From: Paludibacteraceae bacterium
Lineage (GTDB): Bacteria > Bacteroidota > Bacteroidia > Bacteroidales > Paludibacteraceae
DNA: 64,000 nt
NCBI GenBank assembly: GCA_024399955.1
Contig: JAKSNH010000008.1
Span: 54,784 to 118,783 of the forward strand
Reading direction: 5' to 3'
The position numbers were made by a program, and so were the translations under genes. The notes beneath the pieces are model-generated. The model did no database searches, was not told where the DNA came from, and saw nothing but the letters and a program-made list of their open reading frames with translations. Shown here piece after piece: positions 1 through 7,133 of this stretch. Within the stretch, counting starts at the first letter, position 1. Each line of letters starts with the position of its first letter.

Positions 1-549
1 GACATTGGTATTGTGAATGGTGGAGGTTTACGTCATAGCCTAAAGGCGGGTAACCTCACTTATGGTGATCTTATTCAGGTTTTCCCATTTAATAACACGT
101 TATATACGGTTAAGGCTACCGGTGCTCAGATTAAGCGTGCAATGGAGATTTCTGTATTTGAATATCCCGTTGAAAGCGGAGGATTTATGCAAGTTAGCGG
201 TCTTAGATATACGTTCAACAGTTCTGTTCCCACGTCCGTGCATCTGGATGATGATGGTATATGCGATTCTATTGGTGAAAGTCGTCGATTGATTAGCGTT
301 GAGATAGAGAAGGATGGGGAATGGATGCCGATAGATGAAGATGCCGTTTATACCATTGGAGGACAGAGTTATAACCTCGTTTGTAGCGGTTCGTCCGGCA
401 TGTATATTGGTACAGAACAATTGCCGGGAGAACACATGGTGGATGCAGACGCATTAGTTGAGTATATCCACCTGTTGGGTGATACCATTCGTGCCTCGCA
501 ATATGGTACGAGCCAAAATCGTATTATTCGTGTAACGGACGCTGATTAA
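1..549 (+). CDS. 5'-nucleotidase/UshA-type C-terminal domain protein, 5' end outside window
   Basis: The frame is open from base 1, so the gene begins upstream; 182 residues are visible. The fragment opens with an NGGG(L/I)R-type motif, followed by a YGDL segment and an (F)PFNN(T/x)L segment. These are typical of the C-terminal substrate-binding domain of the UshA/YfkN 5'-nucleotidase family (5_nucleotid_C), which recognises the nucleobase of extracytoplasmic nucleotides. The catalytic metallophosphatase domain would lie before base 1, so activity cannot be judged; many Bacteroidales split the two domains into adjacent genes. The 3' end overlaps the 3' end of convergent folC by 26 bp. Confidence 0.85.
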   Translation, partial: DIGIVNGGGLRHSLKAGNLTYGDLIQVFPFNNTLYTVKATGAQIKRAMEISVFEYPVESGGFMQVSGLRYTFNSSVPTSVHLDDDGICDSIGESRRLISVEIEKDGEWMPIDEDAVYTIGGQSYNLVCSGSSGMYIGTEQLPGEHMVDADALVEYIHLLGDTIRASQYGTSQNRIIRVTDAD

Positions 550-1897
550 ATAAAGTAAGCGCTTCGCCTACAACATAGTTACTGCCACCGATAAAGATAA
601 TATCTTGGTCGGTGGCTTCTTTTTGTGCAGCAAGGATGGCTTCTTTTACTGATGAATAGGCATTGTCTTGCGCATTGTGAACAGGAGATATGTTATTATG
701 AAGTGCCAGCATTTTGGAGGCAGGAATGGCCCGATGTGTTTGAGCTTGTGTAAAGTAATAGCGAGCCTGAGTGGGCAATACTTTCATAACCTCTTCTACA
801 TCCTTATCATCCACCATTCCAAAGACGATATGGAGTGTGTTATGTGTTGTACTAAGTTGTTGTAGTTGTTGGGCTACATACTTGATTCCGTGTGAGTTAT
901 GTCCGGTATCGCAGATGGTTAGGGGCTTGTTACATAACGTTTCCCAACGTCCTCGAAGCCCTGTTAAGGTGCATACTTGAGCGAAACCGCGTTTATAATG
1001 GTCCGTCGTTAGAGATATATCGCGTTCTCGCAGAATATTGCTGAGTGCCCGAAGGGCAACGTAGGCGGTTTGCATGTTCTTATCTTGGTATAGACCATGT
1101 AATTCGCACATGGGTATATCACGTTCTCGGCAACGGCGTAAATAGTTGCATTGGTCGGCAAACCATAGTTGACAAGTGGTGGTCTCTAAGCCATTCCCTA
1201 AGATATTGCATGCTTGTGCTTTCTCTATAAAAACAGGTGCCGTCTCGGGGTCTGTTTCTCCGATTATGCAAGGAACGTTGGATTTGATGATTCCTGCCTT
1301 TTCACCGGCAATCTTGGCGAGAGTATCACCTAAAAATTCGGTGTGGTCAAAACCTATATTGGTGATAACTGATAATAGGGGCGTAATGATGTTGGTTGAG
1401 TCTAATCGGCCTCCTAAACCGACTTCAATAACGGCAATATCCACTTTTTGTTCAGCAAAATACCAAAATGCCATTGCCATGGCTGTTTCAAAGAAGGAAG
1501 GACGAAGTCGATCTAAGAAACTGCGGTTGTCTTCTACGAACTGAATCACTTTCTCTTTTGGTATCATAGACGCTTCGCTCATGGTTGCTTCTACTCCCAT
1601 TCTATTCCTGTTAAGCACACGTATTCTTTCGCGGAAATCCACTAGATGAGGAGAAGTGTATAAACCGACTTTTAGGCCTGCACATTGTAGGGATGCAGCA
1701 ATTAGATGGGAGGTGGACCCCTTTCCGTTTGTGCCTGCTATATGGACTGATGGCCATTGGGTGTAGGGCTTGCCTAAGTGTTCCATCAAAGCTATTGTAT
1801 TCTCTAAACCGGGCTTATAGGCATCTTTCCCAATGAGGTGAAAGGCCGGAGTGGAGGCGTATAAATAGGATATTGTTTCGTCGTAAGTCATATTCAT
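524..1897 (-). CDS. folC: bifunctional folylpolyglutamate synthase/dihydrofolate synthase
   Basis: 457 residues. It adds glutamate to dihydropteroate and folates (Mur-ligase fold, ATP-dependent, cytosolic). The P-loop GTNGKGST sits near residue 50, followed by the SPHLVDFRERI segment typical of FolC; IEVGLGGRLDSTN and GFDHTEFLG are further family blocks, and DTGHNSHG near the C-terminal domain is the Mur-ligase C-domain motif. The frame is open for 38 further codons upstream, but those cross the -7 promoter element at 1912-1920, so the ATG at 1897 is preferred (1891 is an alternative). It is divergent from mnmE, sharing an approximately 100-bp control region, and convergent with and overlapping the preceding nucleotidase gene. 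Confidence 0.95.
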   Translation of the reverse strand: MNMTYDETISYLYASTPAFHLIGKDAYKPGLENTIALMEHLGKPYTQWPSVHIAGTNGKGSTSHLIAASLQCAGLKVGLYTSPHLVDFRERIRVLNRNRMGVEATMSEASMIPKEKVIQFVEDNRSFLDRLRPSFFETAMAMAFWYFAEQKVDIAVIEVGLGGRLDSTNIITPLLSVITNIGFDHTEFLGDTLAKIAGEKAGIIKSNVPCIIGETDPETAPVFIEKAQACNILGNGLETTTCQLWFADQCNYLRRCRERDIPMCELHGLYQDKNMQTAYVALRALSNILRERDISLTTDHYKRGFAQVCTLTGLRGRWETLCNKPLTICDTGHNSHGIKYVAQQLQQLSTTHNTLHIVFGMVDDKDVEEVMKVLPTQARYYFTQAQTHRAIPASKMLALHNNISPVHNAQDNAYSSVKEAILAAQKEATDQDIIFIGGSNYVVGEALTLFNQRPLHE

Positions 1898-1911
1898 TTC
1901 CGGAAAACAAT

Positions 1912-1920
1912 GCAAAAGTA
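1912..1920 (-). promoter_or_regulatory. -7 promoter element of folC
   Basis: Reverse-strand TACTTTTGC, a match to the Bacteroidota TAnnTTTG(C) -7 element, 15 bases from the folC ATG at 1897. The 5' leader is therefore very short. Confidence 0.75.
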
Positions 1921-1985
1921 CACTTTTTTTTGCATGTATGCAAATTTTTCTTCGGTTCATTCTTGTGTAGGTCAATTTTTTTTTG

Positions 1986-1994
1986 TAATTTTGC
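1986..1994 (+). promoter_or_regulatory. -7 promoter element of mnmE (near-leaderless)
   Basis: TAATTTTGC ends only 7 bases before the mnmE ATG at 2002, so the transcript probably starts within a few bases of the start codon. Confidence 0.75.
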
Positions 1995-2001
1995 AGTTCC
2001 A

Positions 2002-3273
2002 ATGGAAACAACAGATACTATAGTAGCATTATCAACGCCTTACGGCAGTGGGGCCATTGCTGTGATTCGCATGTCCGGAACGCAGGCGGTGGCTATTGCG
2101 GAACGTTTGTGTGGCAAGCGTTTGACGCGTCCTGTGCATTATTGCCGTATTCCTGAATTAGACGATGTGGTGGTTACTACATATCGTGCGCCACACTCGT
2201 TTACGGGTGAGGATGTAGTGGAAATTAGTTGTCATGGCAGTCTGTATCTGCAGCAAGAGTTTCAGCGGCGTTTGATTGACTTAGGTGCCAGACCGGCGCA
2301 AGCAGGGGAGTTTACACAGCGAGCATTCTTGAATGGCAAAATGGATTTGATGCAAGCGGAAGCGGTGGCAGATTTGATTGCCGCGCAAACGCAAGCCGAG
2401 GCAGATTTGGCTTTGAATCAGTTGCGAGGAGGCATATCTTCCGAATTGGCTGCCTTGCGGGAGAGACTGCTTAAATTAACATCGTTATTGGAGTTAGAAC
2501 TGGACTTTGGCGACCATGAAGATTTGGAGTTTGCGGACCGCACAGAATTAAAGACCTTATCGAATGAGATAGAGACTAAGTTGACGCAATTAACGGATTC
2601 GTTCCAAACCGGCAATGCCATCAAGAATGGTATTCCTGTGGCGATTGTAGGTAAGACGAATGCCGGTAAATCTACCTTGCTTAATGCCTTGGTTGGTGAA
2701 GAAAGAGCCATCGTAAGCGATATAGATGGTACAACGCGAGATACGATTGAAGAGACCTTAGTGCTGAATGGAGTTTTGTTTAGACTGATTGATACGGCCG
2801 GAATACGAGAAACGGCTGATTCCATCGAGAGTTTAGGTATAGAGCGCAGCCGCAAAGCCATTGAAAAAGCCCAAATTGTTTTGGAGGTCATTGATGCTAC
2901 TTGTCCTCATGAGACGCTGCAAGGTGACAAGGTGATTCATGTATATAATAAAGCAGACTTGAAGCAGATACCCGGACAGTTGTGTATTTCTGCCAAGCAT
3001 GGTCAAATAGATGCCCTAAAACAATTGCTTGTGGAAAAAGCAGTTATTCAGCCCGGTGGTGCCGTTATTTCTTCTATTCGTCACTACGATGCCTTGTGCA
3101 AGGCGTTGAAGGCTATTCAGCGCGTGCAAGTAGGCATGCAAGAAGGGTTGAGTGGGGAGTTGTTGAGTGAAGATTTACAAGAGTGCCTGCTGGCATTGGG
3201 CGAGATTACAGGTCAAATCACTTCTCAAGAAGTGCTGAACAATATATTCAGTAAGTTCTGCATAGGAAAATAA
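2002..3273 (+). CDS. mnmE: tRNA uridine-5-carboxymethylaminomethyl modification GTPase MnmE
   Basis: 423 residues, somewhat shorter than E. coli MnmE (454). With MnmG it installs the cmnm5/nm5 group on wobble U34 of tRNAs. The order is an N-terminal formyl-THF-binding domain (STPYGSGAIAVIRMSG; SFTGEDVVEISCHG), helical domain halves around an inserted G domain, and the diagnostic C-terminal CIGK. G motifs: G1 GKTNAGKST, G2/G3 region DGTTRDT and DTAGIRET, G4 NKAD. The missing length is mostly in the segment between G3 and G4 and just after it. The ATG at 2002 is chosen because the longer upstream frame would cross the promoter. It is followed after 21 bp by yicC. Confidence 0.97.
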   Translation: METTDTIVALSTPYGSGAIAVIRMSGTQAVAIAERLCGKRLTRPVHYCRIPELDDVVVTTYRAPHSFTGEDVVEISCHGSLYLQQEFQRRLIDLGARPAQAGEFTQRAFLNGKMDLMQAEAVADLIAAQTQAEADLALNQLRGGISSELAALRERLLKLTSLLELELDFGDHEDLEFADRTELKTLSNEIETKLTQLTDSFQTGNAIKNGIPVAIVGKTNAGKSTLLNALVGEERAIVSDIDGTTRDTIEETLVLNGVLFRLIDTAGIRETADSIESLGIERSRKAIEKAQIVLEVIDATCPHETLQGDKVIHVYNKADLKQIPGQLCISAKHGQIDALKQLLVEKAVIQPGGAVISSIRHYDALCKALKAIQRVQVGMQEGLSGELLSEDLQECLLALGEITGQITSQEVLNNIFSKFCIGK

Positions 3274-3294
3274 GAGGATTACAGATAGATAATT

Positions 3295-4221
3295 ATGATA
3301 CTTTCGATGACGGGCTACGGCAAGGCCGAGTATAATTTTGCCGATCACAAAACGATTGTGGAAATCCGCAGTCTAAATAGTAAGCAGTTAGATCTTAACC
3401 TTAAGGTGGCATCTTATTTTCGGGACAAAGAACCTGAGATTAGAACATTACTTACGGCTCCGTTAGAGCGCGGCAAAGTGGATGTCAGTATTTATACTGA
3501 AAGCCTAACGCAGGGTGTGCAGCACAAGGATTTAGCACCTATTGACAAAGAAGCTTTTGCGTATTATTATAAGGAATTAGAGACTTTGCAACGTGATTTG
3601 CTCATACCCGGCAATCAGGATTTGATAAGTGCTATTTTGCGCATTCCCGGTGTGTTGCAGCAGAATGCTGCTCCGGTTGTCGTTTCTGATGAAGAGTGGA
3701 ACATACTGCAGAATGCCATTGGCGATGCTTTGACTGCTTTCAAGGCCTTTAGAGTCCAAGAAGGAACGGCCTTACAAAATATGTTTGAAGAAAAACTAAG
3801 CGGCATTGAGCATTTATTGGCAGAAGTTGAGCCGTTTGAGAAGGGCAGAGTAGAACATATCAGGGAACGTTTAGTAGATAATCTAAGCAAACTGACGGAT
3901 AAGAACGGCAGCATAACGGATAAAAAAGTGAGTGTGGCTTATGATAAAAGCCGTTTAGAAGCCGAGTTAATCTATTATTTGGAAAAATTGGATATTACTG
4001 AGGAAAAAGTGCGCCTGACTAACCATATCAAGTATTTCCGTGAGACTATGGCGCAAGAAGGTGCCGGAGTGGGCAAAAAGTTAGGATTCATCGCACAAGA
4101 GATGGGACGTGAAATCAATACTTTAGGCAGCAAGAGCAACCAAAGTGAGATGCAGATTATTGATGTTAAAATGAAAGATATCCTTGAACAAATCAAGGAA
4201 CAAGTGCTGAATGTGCTATAA
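3295..4221 (+). CDS. yicC: YicC/YloC family endoribonuclease
   Basis: 308 residues, normal for the family. The N-terminus has the signature SMTGYGKA, and the C-terminal DUF1732 segment ends with EINTLGSKSN and a DVKMKDILEQIKEQ helix, all hallmarks of YicC/YloC. E. coli YicC has been described as an endoribonuclease that helps turnover of the small RNA RyhB; the cellular role in Bacteroidota is not established. It probably shares a transcript with mnmE (21-bp gap). Its stop overlaps the first 11 bases of the next gene, which suggests translational coupling. Confidence 0.93.
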   Translation: MILSMTGYGKAEYNFADHKTIVEIRSLNSKQLDLNLKVASYFRDKEPEIRTLLTAPLERGKVDVSIYTESLTQGVQHKDLAPIDKEAFAYYYKELETLQRDLLIPGNQDLISAILRIPGVLQQNAAPVVVSDEEWNILQNAIGDALTAFKAFRVQEGTALQNMFEEKLSGIEHLLAEVEPFEKGRVEHIRERLVDNLSKLTDKNGSITDKKVSVAYDKSRLEAELIYYLEKLDITEEKVRLTNHIKYFRETMAQEGAGVGKKLGFIAQEMGREINTLGSKSNQSEMQIIDVKMKDILEQIKEQVLNVL

Positions 4222-5329
4222 AAAGTGGATATATCTATGCTTGGTGGTGTTGGCTTTGGCGGCATGCACCACTAAGTCTTCTTATTCGGTTCGTCCGGGC
4301 AACCGCTACGCCACAGGTTTTGAGATTGAGCAACAAGACTCGGCCTATCAAGTAACGGTTTATTATCCATGGATGCCGGATAAGATTATGGCTCGGTACA
4401 TAGTCGATCGGCCCTATCTGCGTTTGGCATCTAATTCGTGTACCCATGTAGGATTCTTAAACGAACTAAATGCCCTCTCTCGATTGGTCGGAATTACCGA
4501 TCAGCACTTGGTTTTTACGAAGTTGGCAGATACGATTATGGACTTAGGCAATAGTATGTCGCCTAATTTGGAACGAATTGCTTTGTCACAGCCGGATGCG
4601 ATGCTTTTATCTACATATTCGGAAGGCGATGCCACTCCTCAGCGACTGAGTAAAATGAATATACCTATTATATATATAAATGAGTGGAATGAACAATCGC
4701 CTTTGGCTCGTGCCGAATGGATTCGTGTCTTTGGTGTATTAACCGGACAGTTAGACCTGGCAGATAGCATTTTTAATGCTATTGCAGACCGATATAACCT
4801 GTTGGTGGAATCGCAACAATCGCGTTTGGATACACATCCTACTATCCTTTCCGGACAGGATTTCCGAGGAACATGGTATGTGCCGGCAGGAAATACCTAC
4901 ATGGGACAATTGTTTCAGGATGCCGGATATGATTATCGCTATGCAACGGACGAAAGAACTTCTTCTATCCCTTTGACTACCGAACAAGTATTGACCGAGT
5001 TTAGGGATGTAGATGTGTGGGTAGGTGTGCAAGAACGAACATTGGCAGATTTGCAGTCTCGCGACGAAAAACATACGTGGATAAAGGCATTTCAAACCGG
5101 AAATGTCTATCATTTCATGAAACGAGCAACGGATAATGGAGCAAATGATTTCTGGGAAACCGGTGTCGTCCATCCCGAATACATCCTTAGCGACCTAATC
5201 CAAATCCAATCTCTTTCTCACTCTCCCTCTTCTCCGTCTTCGTCTTCGTCCTCTTCTTCGTCTTCTTCTTCGTCTTCTTCTTCGTTTTCGTCTTCGTTTT
5301 CGTCTCACTTTACCGCCCCTCTCAAGTAG
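4211..5329 (+). CDS. ABC-transporter substrate-binding lipoprotein with microsatellite polyserine tail
   Basis: 372 residues. The signal ends in a lipobox (LALAAC), so the mature protein should be lipid-anchored. The body resembles type III periplasmic binding proteins (FecB/BtuF-like, Peripla_BP_2): RLASNSCTHVGFLNEL, SPNLERIALSQPDAMLLS, IPIIYINEW and a GVQERTLADL segment. Such proteins deliver iron chelates, haem or corrinoids; the substrate cannot be told here, and no permease or ATPase gene is adjacent. The last ~35 residues are almost pure serine, encoded by a TCN simple repeat (5219-5310), and do not look like family sequence. The start overlaps the yicC stop. Confidence 0.8.
   Translation: MCYKKWIYLCLVVLALAACTTKSSYSVRPGNRYATGFEIEQQDSAYQVTVYYPWMPDKIMARYIVDRPYLRLASNSCTHVGFLNELNALSRLVGITDQHLVFTKLADTIMDLGNSMSPNLERIALSQPDAMLLSTYSEGDATPQRLSKMNIPIIYINEWNEQSPLARAEWIRVFGVLTGQLDLADSIFNAIADRYNLLVESQQSRLDTHPTILSGQDFRGTWYVPAGNTYMGQLFQDAGYDYRYATDERTSSIPLTTEQVLTEFRDVDVWVGVQERTLADLQSRDEKHTWIKAFQTGNVYHFMKRATDNGANDFWETGVVHPEYILSDLIQIQSLSHSPSSPSSSSSSSSSSSSSSSSFSSSFSSHFTAPLK
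5219..5310 (+). repeat. TCN trinucleotide microsatellite inside coding sequence
   Basis: Runs of TCT/TCG/TCC with occasional TTT/TTC codons encode a Ser-rich C-terminus of the binding lipoprotein. Length changes by triplets would keep the frame. Confidence 0.9.
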
Positions 5330-5338
5330 GGTAGAAGT

Positions 5339-5415
5339 CATAACATTGTCATAACATTCTCATAACATTGTCATAACATTGTCATAACATTGTCATAACA
5401 TTCTCATAACATTCT
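5339..5415 (+). repeat. seven tandem 11-bp repeats
   Basis: Seven copies of an 11-base unit CATAACATT(G/C)T run head to tail between the lipoprotein stop and the next ATG at 5433. Only the tenth base varies (G or C). No hairpin is formed. At 11 bp the unit is close to one helical turn. A protein-binding array or a slippage-prone spacer are both possible. Confidence 0.95.
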
Positions 5416-5432
5416 AAACCCCTAATGCTACT

Positions 5433-5906
5433 ATGTCAAAATCAAATTTAAGCTATCCCTACGCAAATGCTTCTGGAAAATTCGACCACTCCAAATCTGT
5501 TAGTAACCGTGTTTCTTATGGTGTTCAGCACACTTACACTTGGAATCCGGACACCGTAATGGTGCAGACTCCGTCACGTGTCTTACATCAATTTGCACTC
5601 AAACTCGCTAATCTGCGCACATCTGAAGTAATGTCTGATCCTGACAAACTGAAACAATTCCGGAAATCTATTTCTTCACCAAACATGTCTAATGATGCGA
5701 TAAAAAAGTTATCACCCACTTTCTTTAGACATCAATTAGTTGCTTATTTTATTCGAGAGATCAAGCAGGCTGCACTCCAACACGATGCAGAAACCATCCA
5801 TACTTTGATGGATTTGGCTAACTTGTCCGAACAGATTAAATCTGGCGAAATCAAACCTGTCACCAACTCCCCCAAGGCCCAAGCTCTATCTACTTTTTTG
5901 CAATAA
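5433..5906 (+). CDS. hypothetical protein
   Basis: 157 residues, not recognised. No signal peptide or membrane segment. The N-terminal ~60 residues are polar (Ser/Tyr/Asn-rich, including an HTYTWNPDTVMV stretch); the rest is predicted helical, with a basic patch and the segment FFRHQLVAYFIREIKQAALQ. The start ATG lies 18 bases after the 11-bp repeat array, and there is no clear TAnnTTTG element directly upstream. It could be co-transcribed with the lipoprotein gene. Codon use looks like that of the neighbours, which favours a real gene. Confidence 0.6.
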   Translation: MSKSNLSYPYANASGKFDHSKSVSNRVSYGVQHTYTWNPDTVMVQTPSRVLHQFALKLANLRTSEVMSDPDKLKQFRKSISSPNMSNDAIKKLSPTFFRHQLVAYFIREIKQAALQHDAETIHTLMDLANLSEQIKSGEIKPVTNSPKAQALSTFLQ

Positions 5907-6070
5907 CTCACCCCTCCCTATCGCCGTTCCCTGCATGGCGCATGTATGCGGCATAATTCTGTCCGCTCTTTGGCACCTCCGGAATAGCGCAGCGGTCAGG
6001 TAAATCCGGAATATCCGTAATTTCTATCCATAATTTTTCACTTTTTCTTGCATATATCATTTTTTTTCTG

Positions 6071-6079
6071 TAACTTTGC
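6071..6079 (+). promoter_or_regulatory. -7 promoter element of the nucleotidyltransferase/HEPN pair
   Basis: TAACTTTGC, 35 bases before the ATG at 6115. The spacer from 5907 to here has no other recognisable signal. Confidence 0.7.
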
Positions 6080-6114
6080 AGCGCAAAACTGCAAAAAGGT
6101 AAAAGTATAAGCAG

Positions 6115-6447
6115 ATGGGAATTAATAATAGTGCAGCAATATTAAGACAAATTAAAACTTTGGGTAAGTCTATTTTGCCTAAAGATAGTTCGTTGTGGTT
6201 GTATGGCTCGCGAGCTCGTGGAACCGCTCACACTCAATCAGATTGGGATTTACTAATTCTTTTGAACAAAGATAAGACTGAGTTTGACGATTATGGCAAA
6301 TATGCATTCCCCATTGCTATGCTTGGTGCTACATTAGATCAAGAAATTACACCACAAATTTACACTAAAAAGCAGTGGGAAGCAATGTCTTTTACGCCTT
6401 TTTATAAGAATGTAGAACAGGATAAAAAAGTAATACTATGGGACTAA
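6115..6447 (+). CDS. minimal nucleotidyltransferase-domain protein (MNT, antitoxin-like)
   Basis: 110 residues, the usual size of stand-alone MNT proteins. The core motif GSRARG is followed by DWDLLIL, giving the GSxxxG...DxD-type nucleotidyltransferase signature (here D-W-D). In the MntA/HepT type of toxin-antitoxin system the MNT protein can AMPylate its HEPN partner. The neighbour overlapping its stop by 10 bases is a HEPN protein, consistent with this pairing. Whether this is a toxin-antitoxin pair or another MNT-HEPN function is inferred from context only. Confidence 0.8.
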   Translation: MGINNSAAILRQIKTLGKSILPKDSSLWLYGSRARGTAHTQSDWDLLILLNKDKTEFDDYGKYAFPIAMLGATLDQEITPQIYTKKQWEAMSFTPFYKNVEQDKKVILWD

Positions 6448-6773
6448 ATGATGAAGAAAGAAAGACTATAGTCGCTTTAGAATTGGAAAAATCTGCTCAT
6501 ACATTGGAACAAGTAGATTATTTAATACAAGGTCAACTATGGGAAACCTTAGCCAATCGTTTGTATTATGGTGCCTATCATGCAGTTTGTGCTTTGCTTA
6601 TACACAATGGCATTCAAGTTGGTACGCATAAAGGTGCAGTGGTAATGTTCAATAAGGAGTTTATCAAGACGGGAAAAATATCAGAAGCAGAAGGTCGTAT
6701 ATACTCTCAACTACAATCTTTGCGAGAACGTGGAGATTATGCCTTATGTACCGGCAACTCGTCAATTAGTTGA
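6438..6773 (+). CDS. HEPN-domain protein, frameshifted near its 3' end
   Basis: 111 residues as read. The helical core (LEKSAHTLEQVDYLI, then NRLYYGAYHAVCALL, HKGAVVMFNKEF, LRERGDY) matches stand-alone HEPN/UPF0332 proteins that pair with MNT domains. After LRERGDY the reading frame runs into a non-family tail. In the +1 frame, beginning at the ATG at 6739, the sequence MPYVPATRQLVEKIREL continues to a stop at 6802-6804, which is what the C-terminal helix of this family looks like. A single-base indel near 6735-6740 therefore replaces the last ~20 residues. It may be a decayed gene, a sequencing error, or a slip site. Confidence 0.75.
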   Translation: MGLNDEERKTIVALELEKSAHTLEQVDYLIQGQLWETLANRLYYGAYHAVCALLIHNGIQVGTHKGAVVMFNKEFIKTGKISEAEGRIYSQLQSLRERGDYALCTGNSSIS

Positions 6774-6826
6774 GAAAATACGAGAGTTAATAACATTGAA
6801 TTAATCCTCTGCCTTAGGACTATAAA

Positions 6827-6895
6827 GTGCTTAGAGCACACCAGTATAATTACTGACGCTGAGAAAGTGATTTCAGCAGCAGGTGCAAGTCCTGC
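6827..6895 (+). other. four consecutive short hairpins after the HEPN gene
   Basis: In order: GTGCT-tag-AGCAC (6827-6839), CAGT-ataatt-ACTG (6842-6855), GCTGA/TCAGC (6858-6877) and GCAGG-tgcaagt-CCTGC (6879-6895). The last has a 5-bp stem and a 7-base loop like a tRNA T-arm, but no acceptor stem closes the set. The first hairpin plus its 7-base flank recurs at 63416. No known element was recognised. Confidence 0.4.
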
Positions 6896-6965
6896 ATGAC
6901 ATATAAAATATATTATAACGATGATAATAACGAATGAAGATATTTTGAAGAACAACGTTTTACCA

Positions 6966-7030
6966 GTTGTAGAAAACGCCTATTGAAAGTACGCCCCTTA
7001 CAGGCCCCAGTCAATAAGCGTTTCTTAAAT
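6966..7030 (-). ncRNA. possible small minus-strand RNA
   Basis: A reverse-strand TACTTTTGC (7037-7045) would start a transcript near 7030. The first ~60 bases then form a long hairpin, AAACGC-TTATTGA pairing with TCAATA-GGCGTTT, followed by T-rich sequence. No protein gene follows on this strand. It is divergent from the structured RNA promoter at 7120, so the spacer could also simply carry a cryptic promoter. Confidence 0.3.
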
Positions 7031-7119
7031 CTTGCTGCAAAAGTACTGCTTTTTTTTGATATGTGCAAATTTTTGTGCATATTTTTTTATTTTTTCTTGC
7101 AAATATGGTAATTTCTTTG

Positions 7120-7128
7120 TAATTTTGC
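7120..7128 (+). promoter_or_regulatory. -7 promoter element of structured RNA copy A
   Basis: TAATTTTGC followed by ACTCGA. The identical element and following bases occur at the second copy (52310-52318, minus strand). Confidence 0.8.
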
Positions 7129-7133
7129 ACTCG

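Noticed and set aside
5339..5415. CRISPR array
   Set aside because: The 11-bp units are contiguous with no spacers and no cas genes are present.
6879..6895. tRNA T-arm-like hairpin
   Set aside because: The loop lacks TTC at the usual place and no acceptor, D or anticodon arm of proper size can be folded around it.
6737..6955. Minus-strand frame of 72 codons opposite the HEPN end
   Set aside because: Antisense to the frameshifted gene end and the hairpins, with no promoter and no family signal.
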